From: DATFVA01 sp963747755
GTDB lineage: Bacteria > Bacteroidota > Ignavibacteria > Ignavibacteriales > Ignavibacteriaceae
Reading direction: 5' to 3'
DNA length: 64,000 bases
Assembly (NCBI GenBank): GCA_963747755.1
Contig: CAVVGK010000004.1
Coordinates: forward strand, 1 to 64,000
In this document: positions 35,389 to 44,538 of the stretch, piece by piece
Position numbering within the stretch: the stretch's first letter is position 1
Layout of the letters: each line of letters begins with the position of its first letter
The notes under the pieces: generated by a model
What the model saw: only the letters and a program-made list of their open reading frames with translations
Databases searched by the model: none
Told to the model about the DNA's origin: nothing
Program-made: the position numbers and the translations under genes

Positions 35389-36057
35389 CTACCTCGGAAG
35401 TATTGGTAGTACTATTTGCAGTTCAGGAAGTATAGCCATATATAAAAACCACATTGTAAAACCGATTGAGATCGGGATAGCCAGATTATCATCAGCGAAT
35501 CCGAATGAAATATTTTCAACGATTGCTCCGACCGCTGCGGCTATAAGTCCAATTACATATTCAGCAGGCAGATTTTCCATTTTCGGTGTAAAGAAAACGA
35601 CAATACTTGCACTTATAAAAAATGCCAAAGTTCCCTCAAGACTCTTTGACAGGAATTTATGTTTGCCGAATTTTCGCCCGATCAGCGCTGCCATGGTGTC
35701 GCTTATAATAAGGATCGTAAACGCGGTAATAAAAAGCACTTTCGGGAAAAGAATCACACAAATTAAAGCTGAAATAAGGACATATGTAGCACCGTTCAGG
35801 TTTTTCTTACTTGAATCAATCTCATGTTTTCTCAATAAGAAGCCAAAAAACCTGTAGAAGACCCTCCCGACCGATGGAGAGAGATATCTTGTGAAATCCA
35901 GAATCAGGGCAATGGCTGTAAGGATACTCAGGATAAGGATTCCCTCACTTCGGGAAACAAAATAATAAATTATAGGAATAGATAAAGAAAAGAGATGAAT
36001 CAGTTTTCTGACTAATTCATCTCTATAATGGATTGTTCCGTTATCGATTGGAGTCAT
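35389..36057 (-). CDS. CTP-dependent lipid kinase (SEC59/DGK1/VTE5-like)
   Basis: The 222-residue membrane protein has about six helices and the family signature SDTMAALIGRKFGKHKFLSK followed by SLEGTLAFF. This is the pattern of polyprenol, phytol and diacylglycerol kinases that use CTP and are related to phosphatidate cytidylyltransferase. The N-terminal ELVRKLIHLFSLSIPIIYYF is also typical. The lipid substrate is unknown. It overlaps the ftsH stop by 17 bases. Confidence 0.85.
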   Translation of the reverse strand: MTPIDNGTIHYRDELVRKLIHLFSLSIPIIYYFVSRSEGILILSILTAIALILDFTRYLSPSVGRVFYRFFGFLLRKHEIDSSKKNLNGATYVLISALICVILFPKVLFITAFTILIISDTMAALIGRKFGKHKFLSKSLEGTLAFFISASIVVFFTPKMENLPAEYVIGLIAAAVGAIVENISFGFADDNLAIPISIGFTMWFLYMAILPELQIVLPILPR

Positions 36058-38092
36058 CTTTAGAGGAAGATTCTTTCGGTTTTCTTTGCTCCATCAGTTT
36101 TTTGACGTGTTCCGGTACGACATCCGGAGCTGTCTCTGTGCTCCCATTCTTTTTTATTGGCGGAAGTGTTTCACCTCTGATAATAGCATCGATCTCATGT
36201 GAATCGAGGATTTCCCGCTCAAGCAGTTCCATCGAGAGTCTATGGAGAAGATCGATATTTTCAGTCAGGATCTTCTCAGCTCGAACCATCGCCTCATTCA
36301 CGAATCTTCTTACTTCCTCATCGATTTCAATTGCAGTTCTTTCACTGTAATCCCTGTGGCTTTGAATTTCACGACCGAGGAAAATTTCCTCACGTTTAGC
36401 TCCATAGCTTAAAGGTCCTAATTTCTCGCTCATTCCCCATTCGCAAACCATCTTACGTGCAATTCCTGTTGCTTTCTCAATATCGTTCCCTGCGCCTGTA
36501 GTGAAATGGTTGAATATAATCTTTTCAGCAGCTCTGCCGCCAAGGGCGTAGGTTATAATTGCTTCAAGGTATTCCCTCGAATAAGTATGTTTTTCATCTA
36601 TAGGAAGATAACTCGTAACACCTAAAGCCCTGCCGCGGGGGATAATCGTCACCTTATGAACTGGGTCAGCTTCCGGAAGCATCCGGGCAACCAGAACGTG
36701 ACCTATTTCGTGATAAGCAGTGGTTTTCTTTTCTTCCTCCGTTATAATGAGACTCTTTCTTTCCATTCCCATCATCACTTTATCTTTTGCTTCCTCAAAG
36801 TCAATCATTTCAACGTTTTTCTTATTCTTCCTTGCAGCGAGAAGCGCAGCTTCATTAACAAGATTGGCTAGTTCAGCACCTGCCAAACCGGGAGTACCTT
36901 TTGCGAGCACATCAAGTTTAACACTATTATCCAGCGGGATATTCCGCGTATGCACTTTAAGGATTCCTTCCCTTCCCTTCACATCGGGACGGTCAACCAC
37001 AACCTGGCGGTCGAATCTTCCGGGTCTCATTAAAGCAGGGTCAAGAACATCAGGCCGGTTTGTAGCAGCTATTATAATTACACCGCTGTTCTGTTCAAAT
37101 CCATCCATCTCAACGAGGAGCTGATTGAGAGTTTGTTCCCTCTCATCATGTCCGCCGCCCAGTCCGGCACCTCTGTGTCTTCCTACAGCGTCAATCTCAT
37201 CGATGAAGATAATACATGGAGCATTCTTCTTTCCCTGTTCAAAAAGGTCTCTCACGCGGCTTGCACCGACACCGACAAACATTTCAACGAAATCGGCACC
37301 GCTTATGGAGAAAAACGGAACACCAGCTTCACCTGCAACAGCCCTGGCCAGGAGAGTTTTACCGGTTCCCGGAGGTCCTAATAAAAGCACACCTCTGGGT
37401 ATCTTGCCGCCTAGTTTCTGAAACTTGGTGGGTTCTTTCAAAAATTCTATTATTTCATGCAATTCAAGCTTCGCTTCATCGGCGCCTGCAACATCACGGA
37501 AGGTAATTCTTTGTCCTGACTGGGTAATCAGCTTTGCTTTACTCTTTCCGAAAGAGAAAATACCGCGTGTACCGCCGCTGGCTCCCTGCATCCGCCTCAT
37601 TATAATTATCCATACAGCTATGATGATTATCCAGGGGAGGAATCCGAGAAGGACATTAAGCCATTCATTTGAATCCTTATCGAATGAATAATCTATGTTT
37701 TTAGCCTTCCATACCGCTTCCTGTTCCTTTATAATGGGTTCCGGAAGGTAGACTGACACATATTTAACTTTCTCTGTACGGTCATTAACGCGTAAACTTT
37801 GTTCAGATGTTAATTCAGCCTTAAAATAGTAATCATTTACATCCTGCTTGGTAATTACTGCCGACTGAATTTTTTGTTCATCGATAAGCTTCTCGTACTG
37901 ATTGTATGTAATAGTGACGTAGTTCTGTGTGCCGGTTTTAAATACCTGCATTACAATTACTGCCGCAACTATTACCGCTCCCCATCCAAAAACTAACCTT
38001 ATAACCTTTGACCAGTCGAAATTATCATCCGGTTTATTGGGACCATTACCTTTAGGTTTCTGAAGTGGTCTGTTATTTTTATTATCTGCCAT
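36041..38092 (-). CDS. ftsH: ATP-dependent zinc metalloprotease FtsH
   Basis: FtsH is a membrane AAA+ protease that removes damaged membrane proteins and short-lived regulators. The 683-residue protein has two membrane helices (about 31-50 and 148-166). The AAA module carries Walker A GPPGTGKT, Walker B IIFIDEIDAVGR and SRH ATNRPDVLDPALMRPGRFDR. The zinc site is HEIGH. The Gln/Lys/Pro-rich tail is disordered. It follows tilS-hpt, a conserved gene order in many bacteria. Confidence 0.98.
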   Translation of the reverse strand: MADNKNNRPLQKPKGNGPNKPDDNFDWSKVIRLVFGWGAVIVAAVIVMQVFKTGTQNYVTITYNQYEKLIDEQKIQSAVITKQDVNDYYFKAELTSEQSLRVNDRTEKVKYVSVYLPEPIIKEQEAVWKAKNIDYSFDKDSNEWLNVLLGFLPWIIIIAVWIIIMRRMQGASGGTRGIFSFGKSKAKLITQSGQRITFRDVAGADEAKLELHEIIEFLKEPTKFQKLGGKIPRGVLLLGPPGTGKTLLARAVAGEAGVPFFSISGADFVEMFVGVGASRVRDLFEQGKKNAPCIIFIDEIDAVGRHRGAGLGGGHDEREQTLNQLLVEMDGFEQNSGVIIIAATNRPDVLDPALMRPGRFDRQVVVDRPDVKGREGILKVHTRNIPLDNSVKLDVLAKGTPGLAGAELANLVNEAALLAARKNKKNVEMIDFEEAKDKVMMGMERKSLIITEEEKKTTAYHEIGHVLVARMLPEADPVHKVTIIPRGRALGVTSYLPIDEKHTYSREYLEAIITYALGGRAAEKIIFNHFTTGAGNDIEKATGIARKMVCEWGMSEKLGPLSYGAKREEIFLGREIQSHRDYSERTAIEIDEEVRRFVNEAMVRAEKILTENIDLLHRLSMELLEREILDSHEIDAIIRGETLPPIKKNGSTETAPDVVPEHVKKLMEQRKPKESSSKDDSNR

Positions 38093-38119
38093 TTTCCATT
38101 TATTTATATTATAAAAAAT

Positions 38120-38686
38120 CTAGTCTGATTTATTATTCTCAAGGATATAGATAGATCTCAGATTTCTGTACCTCTGAGCATAATCCAAACCATAACCTAT
38201 AACGAATTCACTTGGAATATCAAAGCCAATATAATCAATTTTCACATTATATTTAAGGCTTTTCGGTTTAACGAGGAGAGAGACTACTTTCAAACTTGCA
38301 GGGGTAAACTGTCCTATATGTTCCTCGATAAATTTTATAGAGAGACCTGAATCAACAATATCCTCAACAATTATAATATCTCTACCATTTACATCACAAT
38401 TTAGTTCCTTAATAAGGGTCACTTTTCCGGAGGAAATTTTTGCATCTCCATAGCTCGAAAGCTTAAAGAAATCTATTTCGCAGTCGATGGTTACATTCTT
38501 TACCAGATCTGAGAGAAACAAGAAAGCACCATTCAGAACACCTATGAAAATGGGCGTTTTTCCCCGGTAATCCTTTGAAATCTCCTCACCAAGTTCTTTT
38601 ACTCTTTCCTGAAGTTTCTTTTCTTCAATAAAAGGTACAAAAACATCATTTTCAATCAACAATCTGTCATTATTCAATTCAGGCAT
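38120..38686 (-). CDS. hpt: Hypoxanthine phosphoribosyltransferase
   Basis: This enzyme salvages hypoxanthine and guanine to IMP and GMP. The 188-residue protein has the PRPP-binding motif IIIVEDIVDSGLSI, the early GVLNGAFLFLSDL pyrophosphate loop and the C-terminal DIPSEFVIGYGLDYAQRYRN. It overlaps tilS by 13 bases and lies 27 bases before ftsH, so the three are probably cotranscribed. Confidence 0.96.
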   Translation of the reverse strand: MPELNNDRLLIENDVFVPFIEEKKLQERVKELGEEISKDYRGKTPIFIGVLNGAFLFLSDLVKNVTIDCEIDFFKLSSYGDAKISSGKVTLIKELNCDVNGRDIIIVEDIVDSGLSIKFIEEHIGQFTPASLKVVSLLVKPKSLKYNVKIDYIGFDIPSEFVIGYGLDYAQRYRNLRSIYILENNKSD

Positions 38687-40038
38687 AATTCCAATATTTT
38701 TTGTGTAGAAGAGGTTATTTTGAACCTGTCGTCGATTCGGAGCCCAATTACCCAGACAACTTTATTCCTGTTCAATAAGATTAGATGATTTTTCTTGCCG
38801 GAGGACTCAACTTTCTGCTCATTAAGGAAATCGGATATTTTTTTTGTCCCTTTCATACCGAGAGGATGAAAGTAATCGCCTTCTTTCCATCTTCTTATTG
38901 TAAATTCATCACTCATAGAGTCCGCTGAAATATACTCTTTATTTTTATTACTTGAATAAACCTGTAAACCTTTATCACAAATTCTTACAGATAACCTGCC
39001 GCCTGGTATAGATTTAGTCTCACCCGTATGGATTTGATCCTGAAAATCTTTCTGAATATTTGAACCGGAAATAAATTTCAGATGATCTCTTTCTCTGAAC
39101 ACTATAATCCCGCCCGAAAGTTCAATTTTTTTTCCAGTCTGAGCGGATTCAAGTGAAAGTACCTTTTTAATATCATATGAGTATATCTGAATTCCCAATT
39201 CTCTGGCAAGAATATTCTTCAGAAGCATTCCTTTTAGTGTTTTATCCGCTTCCCTGAGATTTGCAACCGGTATAATGAGGTTTGCGGAAGAGTCTTTTTC
39301 TATATTTCCAAATACCCTTATCTCATTAGTCAGTATGTAATCCTTAATATTTCCAAAATTCTCAGAAGAGATCAGCAATGCGTTATCAATAGAAGGGTTC
39401 AGCCTTTCCCTTATCAGGGGAAGAATTTTATTCCGGAGAAAATTTCTGTCGAAGTCTGATTCTTCATTGGATTTATCTATACGATACGGGATTTGGTTTG
39501 ACGATAGATAAGAAATAATTTCATTCCTGGTGAAGCAGAGTACGGGTCGTATAATATTATCCCTTTTAGCAGGAATACCGGAGATACCATCGAGTCCTGT
39601 ACCTTTAATTACATTCAGCAGAATAGTTTCAGTATTATCCCCCGCATTATGTGCTGTGGCAGTTTTATCCAGTTTTTTTTGTCCAAGCAGTTTCCCTAGT
39701 TCCCGGTAACGGATTATCCTTCCGGCCTCTTCCAGGGAATATCCGTTTTTTGCAGCAAACAATCGTACATTTTTCTTTACCGCACTAAATTCTATGTTCC
39801 TATCTGAGCAAAACTCTTTACAAAAGTACTCATCTTCATTAGCGGCATCTCCTCTAAGACTATGATTTATATGCAGCGCAGATATTTCAATACCGAGCCT
39901 GTTCTGAAACTTATGAAGAAGGTAAAGAAGAAAAACCGAATCCGGACCTCCGCTGAAGGCAGTTAGTATCTTATCACCGGGCTGGATCAGTTCCTTTTCA
40001 TCGATAAACTTCAGGAATTTCTGTTCTGTCCTGTTCAT
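38674..40038 (-). CDS. tilS: tRNA(Ile)-lysidine synthetase
   Basis: TilS converts C34 of the CAU-anticodon isoleucine tRNA to lysidine, changing both charging and decoding. The 454-residue protein has the PP-loop LTAFSGGPDSVFLLYLL, the second motif NHSLRGDAANEDEYFCKEFC and HNAGDNTETILLNVIKGTGL, and a C-terminal substrate-binding domain with RRWKEGDYFHPLGMKGTKKI. It lies 11 bases beyond ribE. Confidence 0.96.
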   Translation of the reverse strand: MNRTEQKFLKFIDEKELIQPGDKILTAFSGGPDSVFLLYLLHKFQNRLGIEISALHINHSLRGDAANEDEYFCKEFCSDRNIEFSAVKKNVRLFAAKNGYSLEEAGRIIRYRELGKLLGQKKLDKTATAHNAGDNTETILLNVIKGTGLDGISGIPAKRDNIIRPVLCFTRNEIISYLSSNQIPYRIDKSNEESDFDRNFLRNKILPLIRERLNPSIDNALLISSENFGNIKDYILTNEIRVFGNIEKDSSANLIIPVANLREADKTLKGMLLKNILARELGIQIYSYDIKKVLSLESAQTGKKIELSGGIIVFRERDHLKFISGSNIQKDFQDQIHTGETKSIPGGRLSVRICDKGLQVYSSNKNKEYISADSMSDEFTIRRWKEGDYFHPLGMKGTKKISDFLNEQKVESSGKKNHLILLNRNKVVWVIGLRIDDRFKITSSTQKILELCLN

Positions 40039-40049
40039 TAACTAAATAA

Positions 40050-40643
40050 CTATTCCTTATTCTCCATTATTCTCTCAACGTATTTACCAAGCACATCGAA
40101 CTCAAGATTTACTGTACTGCCGGGTTTCCTGGTGGAAAAAACCGTTTCCTCCCATGTATGAGGAATAATCCCGATACCGAAAACATTCTCTTTAAGTTCT
40201 GCAACAGTCATACTGACTCCGTCAATAGAAACTGAGCCGACATAGATCAAATACTGTTTAAATTCTTCAGGAAAACGAATCCTCATAAAGTGACTGTTCG
40301 ATAATTCCTGAATCTCTACAACTTCGCCTTTTGTATCAACATGTCCAAGTACGAAATGTCCCCCCAGTCTTGCATCGGCCTTCAGCGGGCGCTCCAGGTT
40401 TACCGGGTCGCCGACATTTAATTCCCCAAGGTTTGTTTTCTTTAATGTTTCTTCAATAGTATCCATTGCAACCGAGTCAGCTTTCTTTTCAACTACTGTA
40501 AGGCAGCATCCGTTAACGCTGATACTACTGCCGATCTGGCTATCATCCAGAACCTTCGCAGCCTTAATTTCCAGCCTGAAGCCGTCGCCTGTTTTTATTT
40601 TATTTATCAAAGTTCCTTTCTCTTCAACAAGCCCCGTAAACAT
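40050..40643 (-). CDS. ribE: Riboflavin synthase, alpha subunit
   Basis: RibE dismutates two 6,7-dimethyl-8-ribityllumazines into riboflavin. The 197-residue protein opens with the hallmark MFTGLVEEKGTL and has two lumazine-binding repeats: SISVNGCCLTVVE at about 40-52 and GSVSIDGVSMTVAE in the second half. It is 89 bases from ribD. I looked for an FMN riboswitch before both genes and saw none. Confidence 0.96.
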   Translation of the reverse strand: MFTGLVEEKGTLINKIKTGDGFRLEIKAAKVLDDSQIGSSISVNGCCLTVVEKKADSVAMDTIEETLKKTNLGELNVGDPVNLERPLKADARLGGHFVLGHVDTKGEVVEIQELSNSHFMRIRFPEEFKQYLIYVGSVSIDGVSMTVAELKENVFGIGIIPHTWEETVFSTRKPGSTVNLEFDVLGKYVERIMENKE

Positions 40644-40732
40644 ATTATTTCTCCCGATTAGTAATTTTTAAGCTTTAAAGTTACGAATATTTGTGCTGAG
40701 TGTTGAAATGCGAAAACAGAAAGGTGAATAAA

Positions 40733-41818
40733 TTATTTTTCCAGCCGGAGCAGCAGATCCTCCCCTATACGTTCAAAGTTCTTTATCTTCACATTAAGGG
40801 TACGTTTAATGCTCTTTACACCTATATTTTCTACCACCGGTATCCCTTGCCCTGCGATTTTGGGAGAGATAAATAAGTAAATATCATCATATAACTTACT
40901 GCGGATAAAAGATGAAAACACCCTGCTGCCGCCTTCAACGAGTATAGATGCAACATTATTCTTGGCAAGCTGTTTAAGCACACTCCTCAAATTAAGACCG
41001 CCGTTTTTATCTCCCACAGCAAAGACAACCTGCACGCCAAGCGACTGGAGCTTCTTTACCTTCCGTTTGCCTTCATTTATTTTAGAGGTTACCAGGATGG
41101 TTTTATGATCGTTATTTCTTGTAAAAAGTTTTTTATCCATCCTGAGGTTCAATGTACTGTCGAGTATTATCCTACGGGGATTCCTTCCATCTGTGAGTCT
41201 TACTGTGAGAGACGGGTCATCTTTTCCTACCGTTCCGGCGCCAACGAGCACAGCATCATAATTTGCCCTCAGCTGGTGCACAAATTTGCGCGACTGCATA
41301 GAGGAGATCCATTGAGATGCGCCTTTCGAATCGGCTATCCTGCCGTCAAGGGTCTGGGCAGCCTTCAGAGAAATATAAGGGATATTTTTGGTTATATATT
41401 TGAAGAAAAATTTATTGAGATTAACACAGTCATTTTCAAGAACACCTACCTTCACCTCAATTCCTGCAGATTTCAATTTCTTCACCCCATTGCCGCTGAC
41501 AAGAGGATTCATGTCAAGCGTTCCGATTACTACTTTTTTTATTTTGCTTGTTATAATACGGTCGACACAGGGAGGGGTTTTGCCATGATGACTGCATGGC
41601 TCAAGGTTGATGAAGAGTGTACTTCCATCCACCGGTTCTCTGGCATTTTCAATGGCATTTATTTCAGCGTGGTTTGCTCCGAATTTCTGATGATAACCAG
41701 CTCCTATGATCCTGTCATTCTTTACGAGAATACATCCTACAAGAGGATTCGGACTAACTTCTCCTATACCTTTTTTTGCAATCTCTAATGCTAACTGTAT
41801 GTAGGATTCATCAGTCAA
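40733..41818 (-). CDS. ribD: Bifunctional riboflavin deaminase/reductase
   Basis: RibD deaminates and then reduces the early pyrimidine intermediate of riboflavin synthesis. The 361-residue protein has an N-terminal zinc deaminase domain (GANHAEINAIENA, then LEPCSHHGKTPPC) and a C-terminal NADPH reductase domain (LKAAQTLDGRIADSKGASQW and ASILVEGGSRVFSSF). Length and order are normal. It lies 19 bases beyond greA and 89 bases before ribE. Confidence 0.97.
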   Translation of the reverse strand: MTDESYIQLALEIAKKGIGEVSPNPLVGCILVKNDRIIGAGYHQKFGANHAEINAIENAREPVDGSTLFINLEPCSHHGKTPPCVDRIITSKIKKVVIGTLDMNPLVSGNGVKKLKSAGIEVKVGVLENDCVNLNKFFFKYITKNIPYISLKAAQTLDGRIADSKGASQWISSMQSRKFVHQLRANYDAVLVGAGTVGKDDPSLTVRLTDGRNPRRIILDSTLNLRMDKKLFTRNNDHKTILVTSKINEGKRKVKKLQSLGVQVVFAVGDKNGGLNLRSVLKQLAKNNVASILVEGGSRVFSSFIRSKLYDDIYLFISPKIAGQGIPVVENIGVKSIKRTLNVKIKNFERIGEDLLLRLEK

Positions 41819-41837
41819 TCTATATGATTGTTGAGAA

Positions 41838-42314
41838 TTATTTAATGTTTAATATTTCAAACTCCAGCATACCGGCGGGAGCTTTAACCTTTACTTTATC
41901 GCCGACTTTAGCACCCATCAGCCCCTGTCCAACCGGAGAAGTCACAGATATCTTACCTGCTTGAAAATCAGCCTCTTCCGGAGAAACTAATGTATACTCA
42001 ATTTTTTTCTTATTCTTAAGATTTATAATGTTTACCGTTGAAAGGATATGAACCTTATCATTTTCAAAATGGTTTGTGTCGATTATTCTTGCCCTTGAAA
42101 CAACATCCTCAAGCTTACTGATTCTCAATTCAAATAAGCCCTGTTCCTCCTTGGCAGCATCATATTCAGCATTTTCGGAAAGATCACCATGGGCCCTGGC
42201 CTCTGCTATCTTGTTTGCCATTTCCTTACGTCCTCTGGTTTTCATCTCCCGAAGTTCTTTCTCCAGTTCAACCAGACGTTCCCTGGTTAAATAGACAAAA
42301 TTTCCTTCCGCCAT
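41838..42314 (-). CDS. greA: Transcription elongation factor GreA
   Basis: GreA rescues backtracked RNA polymerase by stimulating transcript cleavage. The 158-residue protein has the N-terminal coiled coil with the catalytic tip acidic pair in ARAHGDLSENAEYDAAKEEQ and the C-terminal FKBP-like domain ending SPVGQGLMGAKVGDKVKVKA. It begins the leftward run towards ribD. Confidence 0.97.
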   Translation of the reverse strand: MAEGNFVYLTRERLVELEKELREMKTRGRKEMANKIAEARAHGDLSENAEYDAAKEEQGLFELRISKLEDVVSRARIIDTNHFENDKVHILSTVNIINLKNKKKIEYTLVSPEEADFQAGKISVTSPVGQGLMGAKVGDKVKVKAPAGMLEFEILNIK

Positions 42315-42340
42315 CTCACTCTCAGATAATTGGTGAATTT

Positions 42341-42372
42341 AAAAAAAAATTGCCACCGCTTTTCCGCAGTGG
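42341..42372 (-). terminator. Intrinsic terminator of the M1 aminopeptidase gene
   Basis: On the minus strand CCACTGC pairs with GCGGTGG (one G-T pair) and a run of nine T follows. It lies between the aminopeptidase and greA. Confidence 0.82.
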
Positions 42373-42502
42373 TCATCCCGAAAATAAATAATTAAACTTT
42401 GCATGTCAAGAATGCTTCAACCTTCAAATGTGTTCATTAAATCCATCGACAGCTTGAAGTGATCCTTTGCATAAATGAAATACAATCGCAAGAGTGGTCA
42501 GA

Positions 42503-44467
42503 TTATTTGACAACAACCATCTTCTTTGAGATTGTGAAGCCGGGAACAGTGAGGGTGTAATAATAAATTCCGCTTGACAGGCCGGACATATTTAGTTCAG
42601 CCTCGTATATGCCTGCCGGTTTTTCCTCGTTTACAAGGATAGCTACCTGCTGTCCAAGTTCATTATAAACGATTAATTTGACAGGTACGAACCCCATCTG
42701 GTTAACCGGGATTTCATATCGTATTGTTGTAGAAGGATTAAAAGGATTGGGGTAGTTCTGTTCAAGAATATAATTTTCAGGCTTTGTTATATCTGTTGAG
42801 TCTGTAACCTGTACCTCCTTCATTATTTTATTTCCGGGATCAAAAGAAAGATATTCGGGCCGTCCGCTGACATTAAAAATAAATTCCTGAACAGATTGGT
42901 TATTAAATATTCTTGCAATTGTATCCATTGATGTTGTATGAATTTTTATATCAATGGGCATAGTGAAGAATGCAGGATCAGAGCGGGGTGTCTGACTTAA
43001 TTTCAGATTTATTTCGTAAAGATTCGTTCCAATTTTATTAAATTTCCAGCTGTATCTGTACCTGGGATAATCCTTTCCATAAATCCATTCATCAAAAAAA
43101 TAACCAAGGTCTTTTCCATATACACTTTCTGCAACATTCCGGAAGTCTGCAGTAGAGGCGTTATTATACCTCAGAGAAGGAGTAGCTGCATAAGCTTTCA
43201 ATATATGGAAAAATGTTGAATCTCCCGTTACACCACGAAGCATGTGCAGTACTACGGCACCTTTGGCGTATGTACCAGCATAGTTGAATATTGTATTTGC
43301 AGAGCTTATATCATCGGCATAAACCGATGTTTTAGCAGATTTTGCATATGACATGAGCGATTCGATATAAGAGCTGTAGGATGACTCATCGAGTGCCTCG
43401 AAGTAAACAGCTTCAGAATATGTAGCAAACCCTTCATTAAGCCATATTTCATGCCAGTTCTTACAGGTTATCATATCACCAAACCACTGATGAGCAAGTT
43501 CGTGTGCTATGATTGATTCGTTAAAGGTTCCGAGTGAAGTAATAGTCTGATGCTCCATTCCGCCTCCCCATCCGAACTCGGCATGTCCGTATTTCTGATC
43601 GATGAATGGGTACATACCGTATTTCTCGGAGAAGATCTTCAGCATATTTACAGTTTTGCCGAGCAGGGATCTAATATTATTGAAATGCTCGGGATAGATA
43701 TAATGAACAACCGGCATCGAGTCATTCGCTGCATAATGAAAATAGTTCTTATAGACGGTATAATTTGTAATTGCCATCGAGATAAGGTAATTGGCGATAG
43801 GGTATTTATTGAACCAGTAATATGTATGGGTCCCGTTCCCGTTCTCAATTACATCCTGAAGCACGCCATTTGACACAGCGATTAGATTATCTGCGCAGGT
43901 AAGATTAACCTGAGATGAATCAGCTTTATCGTCCGGATTATCTTTGCATGACCACCAGTCGCGCGCACCATACGGTTCGCTTAATGTCCAGATGGCGGGA
44001 CTCCCATTATGGGCTCCGAATTCTATACTCCCGAACCCATCTGAGACAGGAACACCCTGGTAATAGACATTAACAGAGAATCTTTCCCCCCTGCCATATG
44101 TACGCGGCAGTTGAATATTCAGTTTATTATCTGTTTGAGTGAAAGCAAGTGCTGAGGATGTAGATATCACTGAATCCACTGAGAGACTATTGCTCAGATC
44201 CAGGAAAAATGAATTAAGCGATGAGGCTGCCGGGACTGCATCAACTTGCACGATTCCTTTTAAGTAATTTGGGGAATGGGTCAATGTAAGATTAAGTTTA
44301 TAGTATTTTATGTCAATGGATGAGTCGCCCGGGTACAATACTTTTGAAAGGGATTGTGAATTTCTGTAATGCAGCATTTCACGCTTTGAAATTGAAGGAT
44401 CGGGGCTTTGCGCGGAAACAGCTGCGGAAAGGAAAAGCAGGAACGTTATGAGAAATATTTTTCGCAT
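42503..44467 (-). CDS. Secreted M1 aminopeptidase with T9SS sorting domain
   Basis: The 654-residue protein has a signal peptide (to about AVSA) and an M1 gluzincin domain. Zinc ligands lie in IAHELAHQWFGD, with the third ligand Glu in WLNEGFATYSE; the exopeptidase motif is a GAMEN variant, GGGMEHQT. The C-terminal 90 residues are a type A T9SS sorting domain (ILEQNYPNPFNPSTTIRYEI, then ISKKMVVVK at the end). So it is exported to the cell surface or medium to trim peptides. It has its own terminator and stands apart from greA. Confidence 0.95.
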   Translation of the reverse strand: MRKIFLITFLLFLSAAVSAQSPDPSISKREMLHYRNSQSLSKVLYPGDSSIDIKYYKLNLTLTHSPNYLKGIVQVDAVPAASSLNSFFLDLSNSLSVDSVISTSSALAFTQTDNKLNIQLPRTYGRGERFSVNVYYQGVPVSDGFGSIEFGAHNGSPAIWTLSEPYGARDWWSCKDNPDDKADSSQVNLTCADNLIAVSNGVLQDVIENGNGTHTYYWFNKYPIANYLISMAITNYTVYKNYFHYAANDSMPVVHYIYPEHFNNIRSLLGKTVNMLKIFSEKYGMYPFIDQKYGHAEFGWGGGMEHQTITSLGTFNESIIAHELAHQWFGDMITCKNWHEIWLNEGFATYSEAVYFEALDESSYSSYIESLMSYAKSAKTSVYADDISSANTIFNYAGTYAKGAVVLHMLRGVTGDSTFFHILKAYAATPSLRYNNASTADFRNVAESVYGKDLGYFFDEWIYGKDYPRYRYSWKFNKIGTNLYEINLKLSQTPRSDPAFFTMPIDIKIHTTSMDTIARIFNNQSVQEFIFNVSGRPEYLSFDPGNKIMKEVQVTDSTDITKPENYILEQNYPNPFNPSTTIRYEIPVNQMGFVPVKLIVYNELGQQVAILVNEEKPAGIYEAELNMSGLSSGIYYYTLTVPGFTISKKMVVVK

Positions 44468-44538
44468 TTCATTGAATTTTAATATTTAATGTTAACCAAA
44501 GATATATCCGGAATCAATGTACATTCTTCATCTAACCA

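Noticed and set aside
41105..41788. A 227-residue plus-strand frame
   Set aside because: It lies wholly antisense to ribD, which has all its catalytic motifs.
40644..41837. FMN riboswitch before ribD or ribE
   Set aside because: The spacers are 89 and 19 bases and contain no RFN-element sequence.
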